Below, one piece after another: positions 8,066-16,641 of a DNA stretch of 17,032 bases. The stretch is from the NCBI GenBank assembly GCA_031417525.1, contig JANOVT010000341.1, positions 1 through 17,032 of the forward strand. Direction: 5' to 3'. The position numbers were made by a program, and so were the translations under genes. Each line of letters begins with the position of its first letter. Within the stretch, counting starts at the first letter, position 1. The stretch is from JAIBBG01 sp031417525 (GTDB taxonomy: Bacteria > Bacteroidota > Bacteroidia > Flavobacteriales_D > Sanyastnellaceae). The notes beneath the pieces are model-generated. The model ran no database searches, was not told the origin of the DNA, and saw only the letters and a list, made by a program, of their open reading frames with translations.

Positions 8066-9457
8066 ATGAAGCAACTACTACTCCTGCTGCTCACCTGCTC
8101 ACCTGTTGCGCTCGTTTCTCAAACTGTTGTATTCTGGGCGGAAGATTTTGGATTCGGATGCAATTCCGGACAATACGCGGATAATTTTTTCTCTATAAAT
8201 ACCGGTATTTGGACGGTTTCCGTTCTTGGCACAGAAGCAGAAATTCCAAATTTCTGGTTTATCAGCGCAGAAGAAAATGGCAATGATGCTGGTGAATGCG
8301 GAAGCGCTTGTGGAAGTGATCCATCTCTTCATATCGGTGCTAATGAAACTTTAATCGGTACCGATTTGGGTGCTTCTTATTATGAGTGTGATGGTTCTGC
8401 AATTTGCGCCATTTTGGGTGGAAATGGTTCAACCGATAAGCGCGCAGAATCTCCAGTAGTGAATTGCTCAGGTATGGGTAATGTCGTTGTTGATTTTGTC
8501 TATCTGGAAGGTGGAAATACAATCGATAACTGCACGTTCTGGTATTACGATGGTTCAACATGGACGATGCTTCAGGATCTTCCTAAAACCGACCCGAATA
8601 ATTGTGCTCCTCAAGGACAGTGGACTGCGACTTCAATTCCGCTTCCTGCAAGTTCAAACAACAACACCGACGTGAAAATTGGATTTCGCTGGATCAATAA
8701 CGACGACGGTGTCGCGTCCGACCCAAGTTTCGCAGTAGATGACATTACCTTCACTGGTGATTTTGCCGTTGACCTCGTAGCTCCTGAAGTGATCTGCCCT
8801 CCGGATGCTGTTTTATTTACCGAAGATTTCTGCGCAATCATGCCGGATCTTCTAGGTGATGCCATCATTTTTGATGATGTCGATCCGTTTCCTGTGATTA
8901 CCCAGGATCCAATGGTAGGAACTGATCTGACTCCAGGTGATTACATCATTACTATAACTGCCACAGACAATTCCGGCAATTCAAACTTCTGTAATTTCAT
9001 TTTGACGGTCATCGATGATGATACTCCGATCATTGATTGCCCTTCGAATATCTCCATTCAAGTGGCCGCCGGCCAGACAGATGGATTCGTCAATGTTCCC
9101 ATTCCGGATATAACAGAAAATTGCGGTGGTTACATCGCCAGCAATGATTTTACCGGTGTGTTGGATGCCTCGGGAACTTATCCACTTGGAACCACAACAG
9201 TGATTTACTCAGTACAGGATGATAGCGGAAACGGCATAGCATGTTCTTTTACAGTTACGGTGCTTGATGCTCCTCAAGATTGCTGCCTGGCAGACTATAA
9301 TTGCGATGGCTACATCAGTGTTGCGGATTTAATTTATATCGTAAATGATTTTGGGTGCTCGGTCGCTTGTACCACTGATCTCGACGGTAATGGCGTCATC
9401 ACCGTTGCGGATATGCAAATCTTCACCGGCCTTTACGGAACTATTTGTCCACCTTGA
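8066..9457 (+). CDS. Secreted protein with jelly-roll-like N-domain, two HYR domains and a dockerin-like C-terminal pair
   Basis: This encodes a 463-residue exported protein of unknown role. Residues 1-19 are a signal peptide (lysine, then a poly-leucine core, ending LVSQ). Residues about 20-235 form a beta-rich, cysteine- and glycine-rich domain with aromatic strands and ending FAVDDITFTG. This ending is typical of MAM/concanavalin-type modules in secreted Bacteroidota proteins. Residues about 236-316 and 316-400 are two HYR (Ig-like adhesion) repeats, each with the pattern xPxIxCPxxI, then GxTxVxYxxxDxSGN near the end. Residues 410-460 carry two calcium-loop segments, DYNCDGYISVADL and DLDGNGVITVADM, arranged like a dockerin type I pair. 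There is no recognisable type IX secretion C-terminal domain; the protein ends GTICPP. It is probably extracellular or surface-attached, perhaps an adhesin. It stands alone between gdhA and guaB. Confidence 0.8.
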   Translation: MKQLLLLLLTCSPVALVSQTVVFWAEDFGFGCNSGQYADNFFSINTGIWTVSVLGTEAEIPNFWFISAEENGNDAGECGSACGSDPSLHIGANETLIGTDLGASYYECDGSAICAILGGNGSTDKRAESPVVNCSGMGNVVVDFVYLEGGNTIDNCTFWYYDGSTWTMLQDLPKTDPNNCAPQGQWTATSIPLPASSNNNTDVKIGFRWINNDDGVASDPSFAVDDITFTGDFAVDLVAPEVICPPDAVLFTEDFCAIMPDLLGDAIIFDDVDPFPVITQDPMVGTDLTPGDYIITITATDNSGNSNFCNFILTVIDDDTPIIDCPSNISIQVAAGQTDGFVNVPIPDITENCGGYIASNDFTGVLDASGTYPLGTTTVIYSVQDDSGNGIACSFTVTVLDAPQDCCLADYNCDGYISVADLIYIVNDFGCSVACTTDLDGNGVITVADMQIFTGLYGTICPP

Positions 9458-9482
9458 GTTTGTGTGATCCTGCTGCATTTTC

Positions 9483-9510
9483 TTGTATGATGCACGTTGC
9501 ATTACATTTG
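9483..9510 (+). promoter_or_regulatory. Promoter of guaB
   Basis: TTG (9483-9485), a 17-base spacer and TACATTTG (9503-9510) form a full match to the Bacteroidota promoter consensus. The predicted start near 9517 gives a leader of about 28 bases before the ATG at 9545. Confidence 0.8.
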
Positions 9511-9544
9511 CGCGAATTTATTTATCTGATAAATTCAAACGTTC

Positions 9545-11020
9545 ATGTCTTATCTAAGTGAAAAATTGGTTGGTGAAGGCCTTACCTACGACGATGTATT
9601 ACTCGTCCCGGCCTATTCTGAAGTACTTCCAAGAGAAGTCAATATCAAATCAAAATTCTCCAGAAACATTGCCCTGAATACTCCGGTTGTTTCAGCTGCA
9701 ATGGACACCGTCACTGAATCTGAAATGGCTATCGCAATGGCGCGCGAAGGTGGCATTGGTGTCATCCACAAAAACATGAGCATCGATGCTCAGGCCGCCT
9801 TAGTCAGGAAAGTGAAAAGATCGGAAAGTGGAATGATCCAGGATCCGGTGACTCTTGAAAAAAGCGCCAATGTGGGTGATGCCATGAAACTGATGGCGGA
9901 GAACAAAATCGGTGGTATTCCGGTAGTGGATGAAGCAGGCAAACTTTGTGGAATTGTAACCAACAGAGATCTGAGATTTGAAAAAGATTTTACAAAACCA
10001 ATATTGAAAGTGATGACCAGTACTGGTCTTATCACAACGGATAAGCCCAACGATATGGCTGCTGCCGAGGATATCCTTCAGGAACACAAAATTGAAAAAC
10101 TACCGGTAATTGACTCACAAGGGAGACTCATTGGTCTCATCACTTACAAAGACATCATCAAATTAAAAAAGTACCCGAATTCTTGTAAAGATTCCTTTGG
10201 CAGGTTGCGTGTAGCTGCTGCAGTTGGTGTTACAAATGACACCATGCTTCGCATTGAGGCATTGGTTAAAGCCGGAGTTGATGCAGTAGTTATCGATACG
10301 GCACACGGACATTCAAAAGGGGTGCTTGAAATGTTGAAAAAGGTGAAGTCAGCTTACGGAAAAAAGGTGGATGTTGTGGTTGGCAATATTGCTACGCCGG
10401 AGGCAGCAAACGCATTGGCTGAGGCAGGTGCAGACGGCATCAAAGTCGGCATCGGTCCGGGTTCGATTTGCACCACTCGGGTCATCGCAGGTGTTGGCGT
10501 TCCCCAATTAACAGCCGTGATGGATGTCGCATACGGATTAGTCGATAAAAGCATCGCAGTGATAGCCGATGGAGGTATCCGTTTTACTGGCGACATTGTC
10601 AAAGCTTTGGCAGGTGGCGGTCATTGTGTAATGATTGGCTCAATGCTCGCAGGAACAGAAGAAAGCCCGGGTGACGCAATCATCTACGAGGGCCGAAGAT
10701 TCAAATCATATCGCGGTATGGGCTCAGTAGAGGCCATGCAGCAAGGGTCTAAAGACAGATATTTTCAAGATGCAGAAGAGGATATCAAGAAGTTAGTGCC
10801 AGAGGGAATTTCCGGCCGCGTGCCTTTTAAAGGATCCGTGCAGGAAATCATCTATCAGGTTATTGGCGGACTGAGAGCCGGCATGGGATATTGTGGTGCT
10901 CCTGATCTGGCGACACTGCGAAATGCCCGCTTCATCCGAATTACCAGCGCCGGGATGAAAGAAAGTCATCCTCACGATGTTTTTATTACCCGGGAAGCTC
11001 CGAATTACAGTATCAAATAA
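9545..11020 (+). CDS. guaB: Inosine-5'-monophosphate dehydrogenase
   Basis: This enzyme oxidises IMP to XMP with NAD+, the first committed step of GMP synthesis, in the cytosol. The 491-residue length is normal for the family. The TIM barrel begins GLTYDDVLLVPAYSEVLPR and is interrupted by a pair of CBS domains at about residues 96-147 and 157-207, ending VIDSQGRLIGLITYKDI. The IMP loop GPGSICTTRVIAGVGVPQ carries the catalytic cysteine at residue 309. The phosphate-binding site IADGGIRFTGDIVKALAGG, the flap motif GSKDRYF with its Arg-Tyr pair, and the C-terminal ARFIRITSAGMKESHPHDV are all intact. It has its own strong promoter. I see no hairpin terminator in the 199 bases before the chaperone operon, so some read-through into it is possible, although that operon also has a consensus promoter. 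Confidence 0.97.
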   Translation: MSYLSEKLVGEGLTYDDVLLVPAYSEVLPREVNIKSKFSRNIALNTPVVSAAMDTVTESEMAIAMAREGGIGVIHKNMSIDAQAALVRKVKRSESGMIQDPVTLEKSANVGDAMKLMAENKIGGIPVVDEAGKLCGIVTNRDLRFEKDFTKPILKVMTSTGLITTDKPNDMAAAEDILQEHKIEKLPVIDSQGRLIGLITYKDIIKLKKYPNSCKDSFGRLRVAAAVGVTNDTMLRIEALVKAGVDAVVIDTAHGHSKGVLEMLKKVKSAYGKKVDVVVGNIATPEAANALAEAGADGIKVGIGPGSICTTRVIAGVGVPQLTAVMDVAYGLVDKSIAVIADGGIRFTGDIVKALAGGGHCVMIGSMLAGTEESPGDAIIYEGRRFKSYRGMGSVEAMQQGSKDRYFQDAEEDIKKLVPEGISGRVPFKGSVQEIIYQVIGGLRAGMGYCGAPDLATLRNARFIRITSAGMKESHPHDVFITREAPNYSIK

Positions 11021-11155
11021 GTCGAACATCAGGTGCAAGCGGTTTGATCGTCATTGTGCCGTAAAAAACATGTTTGAAAATCTAGTCCGATAGTTTGGCC
11101 TGGTTTTCAATGTAAGCGCACTTTTCCGACATCTTCCAATCACCCAGATTCGAAG

Positions 11156-11185
11156 TTGGCTGATGTGCTCCAATTCTTACATTTG
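11156..11185 (+). promoter_or_regulatory. Promoter of the periplasmic chaperone operon
   Basis: TTG (11156-11158), a 19-base spacer and TACATTTG (11178-11185) form a full match to the Bacteroidota -33/-7 consensus. It lies 34 bases before the ATG at 11220 and has the same -7 octamer as guaB. Confidence 0.82.
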
Positions 11186-11219
11186 CGCTCCTTTTAATAA
11201 AAGTCATTAATTAACCGGT

Positions 11220-13166
11220 ATGAAACCTATTCACTTAATCCTATCCATTTTTTTTACTTGCGCATTTTTACAAAATGCAAACGCTCAGGACAAAAATGCG
11301 GCTGTGCTTACAGTCGACGGCGAAGCAACTTCTCTGGAAGAATTTGAGAATATTTTCAGGAAAAACAACAGAGATTCTTCCATTACTAATCAGTCACTGG
11401 ATGAATACATGGAGTTGTTCATCAATTTTAAACTGAAAGTGAAGGAAGCTCGCGAGCTGGGTCTCGACACAATAACCAAGTTTAAGAACGAACTGGATGG
11501 TTATCGTGCACAACTTGCCAGACCTTACCTCACGGACACAGAAGTGCTCAATGGTCTGATTCAAGAAGCATATGAGCACGAAAAGTCGGAAATCAGAGCC
11601 ATGCACATTCTCGTGAAGTGCGAACCGAACGCTGCACCTGCTGATACACTTATTGCCTACAATCGCATCATTGCCACGCGAGAGCGAATTGTTCAGGGTG
11701 AGGATTTTGTTACAGTGGCCAAATCAAAAAACGGCTCCGACGATCCGAGTGCAAAAGACAATGGTGGTGATCTCGGTTATTTTACCGCGTTTCAGATGGT
11801 TTATCCTTTTGAAGAAGCCGCCTACAATACTCCGGTCGGTCAAATTTCTATGCCGGTGCGCACACGCTACGGTTATCATATCATCAAAGTAACGGATAAG
11901 CGCGAGGCAAGGGGAGAAATTCTGGTGGCTCACATTATGGTAAAGCCTAAATCTGAAGCGAATGGTGATTTGAATGCAGAGAACAAAATCCGCGAGATAC
12001 ATCAGAAACTCATGGCTGGTGAAAACACATTTGAAGACCTCGCTTCAAAATATAGCGAGGACGGAAGTTCGTCCAAAAAGGCTGGTGAGTTGCCATGGTT
12101 CGGTACCGGCAAGATGGTCATGGAGTTTGAGGATGCCGCATTCAATCTGAAGAAAGATGGTGATTTCAGTGCTCCTGTAAAAACTGATTTTGGATGGCAC
12201 ATCATCAAGCGACTTGGATATCGCCCGCTCGCTCCTTTCGCGGAACGTGAAAAGGATTTGAAGAACAAAGTCACGAAGGATGGCCGGTCTGAACAGACCC
12301 GAAGCTCTTTCGTAAATAAACTGAAGTCATCGTATCATTTTACCATGAATCAAAAGGAACTCGCTAAGCTTTGCGCTAAAGCAGATTCAAATGTTTTCAC
12401 CGGAAAATTGAACGTGAAAAAGGGTCAGCTCAAAAAAGCTTTAATGACAATTGACGGCAAACCTGTTACTGTCGGAAGTTTTAATGAATACATGCGCACA
12501 AAGGGTGCGACGAAATCAATCGTTTCACCAGCTGAGTTTGTAAAAATTCAAGCCAATAAATTCGGAGAAGAAAAATTACTTGCTTACGAAGACGGAAAAC
12601 TGGAAGACAAATACACCGCATTCAGATTGCTGATGAAAGAATATCGCGAAGGAATTTTGTTGTTTGAACTGACAGATCAGAAAGTGTGGTCAAAAGCAGT
12701 GAAGGATTCAGCCGGTCTTGCGAATTTTTATCAATCCAACAACACGAAGTTCATGTGGCCCGAACGCGCTGAAACAGCGATCTACACTTGTTCGAATGCC
12801 GAAATTGCAAAAACATTGAGGAAACTCATCGGAGAAGGACGCGATAAATCCTCGATTGCCGGAGAACTCAATAAGGATACTCAACTGAATCTTCAGATCG
12901 AAGAAGGCTTGTTCACAAAAGACGATCGCCGCATTCTAAGTCAGACTGAATGGAAGGTAGGATTAAGCAAAGACATTCCGGATAACGGTCAGATTGTGAT
13001 TGTGGATATCCGGAAAATTTTACCGGTTGCTCCCAAAAAATTGGAAGAAGCAAAAGGCATGATCACTTCGGAATATCAAACTTACCTGGAACAGGAATGG
13101 ATCAAAGAATTGCGCAGAAAGCACAAATACACGGTAAATAAGGACGTACTGTATACGATCAAATAA
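11220..13166 (+). CDS. Periplasmic peptidyl-prolyl isomerase with two parvulin (PpiC) domains
   Basis: This encodes a 648-residue exported chaperone/foldase. A signal peptide ends near residue 22 (LQNANAQ). It is followed by a SurA-like N-terminal helical region (VDGEATSLEEFENIF, then FINFKLKVKEARELGLDT). Parvulin domain 1 covers about residues 124-226 (IRAMHILVK, then GGDLGYFTAFQMVYPFEEAA and YGYHIIKVTD). Domain 2 covers about 233-332 (LVAHIMVKPK, AGELPWFGTGKMVMEFEDAA, FGWHIIKRLG). About 300 further residues have no domain I can name. They may hold a second chaperone module, since MTIDGKPVTVGSFNEYM near their start resembles the N-terminal pattern again. Known parvulin chaperones of this kind bind unfolded outer-membrane proteins. 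It is the first gene of a three-gene operon; the next ATG is three bases after the stop. Confidence 0.88.
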   Translation: MKPIHLILSIFFTCAFLQNANAQDKNAAVLTVDGEATSLEEFENIFRKNNRDSSITNQSLDEYMELFINFKLKVKEARELGLDTITKFKNELDGYRAQLARPYLTDTEVLNGLIQEAYEHEKSEIRAMHILVKCEPNAAPADTLIAYNRIIATRERIVQGEDFVTVAKSKNGSDDPSAKDNGGDLGYFTAFQMVYPFEEAAYNTPVGQISMPVRTRYGYHIIKVTDKREARGEILVAHIMVKPKSEANGDLNAENKIREIHQKLMAGENTFEDLASKYSEDGSSSKKAGELPWFGTGKMVMEFEDAAFNLKKDGDFSAPVKTDFGWHIIKRLGYRPLAPFAEREKDLKNKVTKDGRSEQTRSSFVNKLKSSYHFTMNQKELAKLCAKADSNVFTGKLNVKKGQLKKALMTIDGKPVTVGSFNEYMRTKGATKSIVSPAEFVKIQANKFGEEKLLAYEDGKLEDKYTAFRLLMKEYREGILLFELTDQKVWSKAVKDSAGLANFYQSNNTKFMWPERAETAIYTCSNAEIAKTLRKLIGEGRDKSSIAGELNKDTQLNLQIEEGLFTKDDRRILSQTEWKVGLSKDIPDNGQIVIVDIRKILPVAPKKLEEAKGMITSEYQTYLEQEWIKELRRKHKYTVNKDVLYTIK

Positions 13167-13169
13167 TCC

Positions 13170-14033
13170 ATGCAGGTTTTAATTAGTAGATCCATTCTGT
13201 TCATTTCATTATGCCTGCTATTGATATGTTGTAACAAAAACGACGATCAGGGCGCTATACTCGCTGAAGTAGGTGATAAAAAACTTACGATCAATGATTT
13301 GATGGAAGTAATACCTGACAATACAAGTAGCACAGACAGCATCACTCTTTCTGAACGCTATATTCAGGATTGGATCATGGAGCAATTGGTCATTATCAAA
13401 GCGGAAGAAGGACTTTCAGAAGAAAAGAAAAACTTTGATGTTTTGATAGAGAATTATAGGAAGTCGTTGCTCACCTATACCTACGAACAGGAGTGGATCA
13501 GACAGAAGCTGGACACGACTATTCAAAATGAAGAAATCGAAAAATATTACAATGACAATGAGAAGAATTTTCAATTGAAGGATTACATCCTGAAAGTGAA
13601 GTTCAGCGCAATTGCTTACGACAGTAAGAATATCAATCAACTAAAAAAGCTATTTTATTCTGAAAAGCCTGAAGACCTCGTGAAATGGGAGCAGTTGTGT
13701 GTTGATATCGGCATCAGTTATTACTTCAATGAGGATCATTGGATGTTGTGGGATGAATTCATTAAACAGGTGCCGCTGGAAGTGTATGATGTTGAAGCAT
13801 TTCTAAAGAAGAAAAAAACGGTTGAGTTTGAAAAGGACAATAATTTGTACCTCATTGCTATTACTGATTATCAGTTGAGCGGAAGCAGATCACCACTCAG
13901 TTTTGAACGTGATAAAATCAAAAGCATGATTTTGAATCGCAGAAAACTTCAACTACTGGAAGATATGCGCAAAGATCTGCTTGCAAAAGCTACCCAGGAT
14001 AATGTTATTAAAAATTACTACGGAAAGAAATGA
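13170..14033 (+). CDS. SurA-like lipoprotein without a PPIase domain
   Basis: This encodes a 287-residue lipoprotein between two parvulin chaperones. The signal LFISLCLLLICC has two adjacent cysteines (residues 20 and 21); the second is the more likely lipid site, with cysteine instead of the usual small residue at -1. After it comes NKNDD, which resembles the lysine/acid surface-export signal of Bacteroidota lipoproteins. The mature N-terminus ILAEVGDKKLTINDLMEVI and the following helices match the N-terminal substrate-binding part of SurA/PpiC proteins, but no parvulin domain follows. Residues about 118-200 are helical (EEIEKYYNDNEKNFQLKDY). It is probably a holdase or an accessory subunit for its neighbours. 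The start is three bases after the upstream stop, and its TGA overlaps the surA ATG (ATGA), so translation is probably coupled. The function is inferred from context and resemblance. Confidence 0.75.
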   Translation: MQVLISRSILFISLCLLLICCNKNDDQGAILAEVGDKKLTINDLMEVIPDNTSSTDSITLSERYIQDWIMEQLVIIKAEEGLSEEKKNFDVLIENYRKSLLTYTYEQEWIRQKLDTTIQNEEIEKYYNDNEKNFQLKDYILKVKFSAIAYDSKNINQLKKLFYSEKPEDLVKWEQLCVDIGISYYFNEDHWMLWDEFIKQVPLEVYDVEAFLKKKKTVEFEKDNNLYLIAITDYQLSGSRSPLSFERDKIKSMILNRRKLQLLEDMRKDLLAKATQDNVIKNYYGKK

Positions 14034-15379
14034 GATTAATAATTCAGAGTCTTTTGTGGTTGATCCCGTTTTGTGCTGTTGCACAACCGGGAAAAGTTGT
14101 TGATCGCATTATAGGTGTAGTTGGCAATGAGATTTTGCTTCAAAGCGAACTTGAAAGTTCGATGATAGAAATGAGTGAAGGAAAGGGAGGACCAGGTACA
14201 AGCGAGCAACGATGCTCATTGTTTGAAAATCTCATCTATCAGAAATTATTGCTCAATCAATCTAAACTGGATAGTCTTGAAGTGACCGACGGTGAAGTGC
14301 AGGCGCAAGTTGATCGTCGTCTGAATTATTTTCTGCAAATGTTCGGAAGCACAGAAGAATTCGAAAAGTATTATGGCAAAACCACCGCTCAATTGAAAGA
14401 TGAGTATTTCGACTTGATAAAAGATCAGTTGCTGGTGCAGAAGATGCAGGATGATATAAACAAGAACACAAAAGTGACACCGGCTGATGTGCTGGGTTAC
14501 TATAATGCGTTGCCGGTTGACTCACTTCCTCTTATCGGAGAACAAATTGAATATTCTAAAATCGTCTTGGATCCGGCTGTGCGCGAATCTGAAAAGACAC
14601 GGGTCATTCATTTTCTGGATTCCATTCGCGTCGGACTGGTGAGTGGCAAATCTTCCATGACGTTGGAAGCTGCCAAATGGAGTGAAGATCCAGGTTCCAA
14701 ATACAAAGGCGGATGCTATCCAATGCAACGCAAAGGTTCTTTTGTACCTGAATATGAAGCGGCCGTTTTTAATACACCGGAAGGTACTTATAGTCCTGTT
14801 TTCGCTTCTACCTATGGCTACCATTTTGTAAAAGTGATTGAAAGGCGTGGCGAGTTTTATGAATCCTGCCATATTTTGATGTCAGCAAAAATTCGAGCCG
14901 ATGATCTCAACCAGGCAAGAATTAAACTTGAAAGTCTCATGCCTGTTCTGCGAAGTGATACCTTGGATTTTTACAAAGCAGCAACCCGCTATAGTACAGA
15001 TCTGGATTCAAAAAATCAAGGTGGTAAAGCACTCAATATTGCAACAGGTGGCAAACGTCATGACGTTGCTTCATTGAGCTCGGAACTCAATCTTGTCATG
15101 ATGGGTCTGAAACCCGGTGAGATCAGTGACCCGATTCTCGTCACCAAAGAAGATGGTACACAGGCATACGTGGTGTATCGTCTGGATAAACGAATCGATG
15201 CTCATACGGCCAATATGAAAGAAGACTATGAAATCTTCAAACAGGTGACTGAAGCTCAGGCGAAACAAAAGGAAACAGATAAATGGGTGAAGAAAAAAAT
15301 TTCCCAGACTTCAATCTCCGTGAACGAGGAATTTGCAAATTGTCAATTCCAGTTTCCCTGGATTAAAAACAAACCTTAA
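14030..15379 (+). CDS. surA: Periplasmic chaperone SurA (two parvulin domains)
   Basis: This encodes a 449-residue exported chaperone that would escort outer-membrane proteins to the BAM complex. The signal peptide ends CAVAQ (about residue 19). The mature N-terminus VVDRIIGVVGNEILLQSELE is the classical SurA start, followed by the helical substrate-binding domain to about residue 168. Parvulin domain 1 spans about 172-271, with GGCYPMQRKGSFVPEYEAAV and YGYHFVKV. Domain 2 spans about 277-386, starting SCHILMSAKI; it is more divergent, with ALNIATGG in place of the usual GWF-type loop. The C-terminal 60 residues include a helix and the tail QFPWIKNKP. The length is close to E. coli SurA (428). 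It overlaps the upstream lipoprotein gene by four bases and is the last gene of the operon. Confidence 0.9.
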   Translation: MRLIIQSLLWLIPFCAVAQPGKVVDRIIGVVGNEILLQSELESSMIEMSEGKGGPGTSEQRCSLFENLIYQKLLLNQSKLDSLEVTDGEVQAQVDRRLNYFLQMFGSTEEFEKYYGKTTAQLKDEYFDLIKDQLLVQKMQDDINKNTKVTPADVLGYYNALPVDSLPLIGEQIEYSKIVLDPAVRESEKTRVIHFLDSIRVGLVSGKSSMTLEAAKWSEDPGSKYKGGCYPMQRKGSFVPEYEAAVFNTPEGTYSPVFASTYGYHFVKVIERRGEFYESCHILMSAKIRADDLNQARIKLESLMPVLRSDTLDFYKAATRYSTDLDSKNQGGKALNIATGGKRHDVASLSSELNLVMMGLKPGEISDPILVTKEDGTQAYVVYRLDKRIDAHTANMKEDYEIFKQVTEAQAKQKETDKWVKKKISQTSISVNEEFANCQFQFPWIKNKP

Positions 15380-15416
15380 CAAGTTCCGTATGAAGTCTTC
15401 TGAAACTCAACTTAAT

Positions 15417-15446
15417 TTAGCCGGGTTCACGAAACCAATACTTTTC
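15417..15446 (+). promoter_or_regulatory. Candidate promoter of the MoxR ATPase gene
   Basis: TTA (15417-15419), a 19-base spacer and TACTTTTC (15439-15446) form a two-mismatch version of the Bacteroidota promoter, 19 bases before the ATG. A second weak option is TAATTTAG at 15413-15420. No terminator separates surA from this gene, so read-through is also possible. Confidence 0.35.
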
Positions 15447-15465
15447 TGAACTCCAAGTTCCATTT

Positions 15466-16437
15466 ATGACAGAGATAAAATTTAATTCGGATGCTGAAGC
15501 ACTTGATTCACTGAAAGGCAAGTACAGCACCCTTCAACAGGAAATTCGCAAAGCTATCGTTGGTCAGGATGATGTTGTAAAAAACGTACTGATCTCCATT
15601 TTTGGAAATGGCCATTGTTTACTCGTTGGTGTTCCCGGTCTTGCAAAAACGCTGCTGGTGAGCTCAATCGGAAGATCACTTGGCTTGTCCTTCAACAGAA
15701 TTCAGTTTACGCCAGACTTGATGCCGAGTGACATTATCGGTTATGAAATCCTCGATGAGACCAGGCATTTTAAATTTGTCAAAGGACCACTTTTCTCCAA
15801 TATCATTCTGGCGGATGAGATCAACCGTACTCCACCCAAAACGCAATCTGCTCTTTTGGAAGCGATGCAGGAAAGACGTGTAACCGCTGCAGGTCATACC
15901 TACGATCTTCCTTCGCCTTTTTTCGTTCTTGCTACACAAAACCCAATCGAACAGGAAGGTACCTATCCTTTGCCGGAAGCTCAGCTCGACCGTTTTATGT
16001 TGAACGTTTGGGTTGATTATCCTTCATTGCAGGAAGAAATGCAGATTGTAAAGAACACAACTACGAATCATGTTCCTGAACTGAGGCCGGTGATCAGTGC
16101 ACAAGAAATAGTTTTTTATCAGCAACTGATTCGCAAAATGCCAGTAACCGATAATGTTATTGAGTATGCCGTGAAGCTGGTGAGCAAAACACGCCCCGAT
16201 GGCGCCCTCGCTCCGGCCATGGTCAATAATTTCCTCAGTTGGGGTGCCGGTCCTCGTGCTTCTCAATATCTGATTATCGGTGCTAAAGTTCATGCAGCTC
16301 TGAATGGAAAATACAGTCCGGATATTGAAGATGTGAAAGCAGTGGCTACTCCAATTTTACGCCACAGAATTGTACGCAATTACAAAGCGGAAGCAGAAGG
16401 ATATACCGTTGAGAAAATTATCAATGAACTGATTTAA
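15466..16437 (+). CDS. MoxR-family AAA+ ATPase
   Basis: This encodes a 323-residue cytosolic AAA+ ATPase of the MoxR family. Its members act as chaperones in maturation of metal-containing or von Willebrand A-domain complexes and in envelope stress. Visible motifs are Walker A GVPGLAKT (55-62), Walker B IILADE with the following INR (113-121), LEAMQERRVT (131-140), sensor 1 ATQNPIEQEGTYPLPEAQLDRF (156-177, ending in the arginine region) and a sensor 2 region GAGPRASQ (about 263-270). Length and order are complete for the family. MoxR genes are usually followed by DUF58 and vWA-domain genes; here none starts in the next 595 bases. It sits 86 bases after surA. I infer a link to envelope biogenesis only from this position. 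Confidence 0.93.
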   Translation: MTEIKFNSDAEALDSLKGKYSTLQQEIRKAIVGQDDVVKNVLISIFGNGHCLLVGVPGLAKTLLVSSIGRSLGLSFNRIQFTPDLMPSDIIGYEILDETRHFKFVKGPLFSNIILADEINRTPPKTQSALLEAMQERRVTAAGHTYDLPSPFFVLATQNPIEQEGTYPLPEAQLDRFMLNVWVDYPSLQEEMQIVKNTTTNHVPELRPVISAQEIVFYQQLIRKMPVTDNVIEYAVKLVSKTRPDGALAPAMVNNFLSWGAGPRASQYLIIGAKVHAALNGKYSPDIEDVKAVATPILRHRIVRNYKAEAEGYTVEKIINELI

Positions 16438-16510
16438 TACGTCTTTCTATTTCATTCTTGACCGGTTAAAATTTGGACTGCTGATAGAATACCCCAGCGA
16501 TATTTCAAGA

Positions 16511-16531
16511 GGTCAGAAATCCGAAGTCAGA
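16511..16531 (-). repeat. Short inverted copy of the heptamer array
   Basis: GGTCAGA, AATCCGA, AGTCAGA form three units in 7-base register. The first and third are exact reverse complements of the units TCTGACC and TCTGACT seen in the array at 16642-16704; the middle one has diverged. The two blocks are 110 bases apart, so they could pair as arms of a large imperfect inverted repeat. Confidence 0.65.
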
Positions 16532-16546
16532 AAATGAGCAGTGACA

Positions 16547-16581
16547 ATCCTTAAAACGATTGTTTCGAAGGATGTTTTTTT
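16547..16581 (+). terminator. Possible intrinsic terminator downstream of moxR
   Basis: ATCCTT (16547-16552) pairs with AAGGAT (16568-16573). An inner AAC/GTT stem and a 4-base loop lie within it, and a run of seven T follows at 16575-16581. The stem is weak in G/C and has an internal bulge. It lies 110 bases after the moxR stop. Confidence 0.5.
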
Positions 16582-16641
16582 CTGTTTCTGATTTAAATCA
16601 ACCCAGATTGATGAATCTATTCAATTATTCTATATGAGCTC

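Noticed and set aside
9293..9454. Type IX secretion C-terminal sorting domain on the HYR protein
   Set aside because: The terminal residues are a paired calcium-loop module ending GTICPP. The expected beta-sandwich with terminal KVVKQ-like or YKLIK-like pattern is absent.
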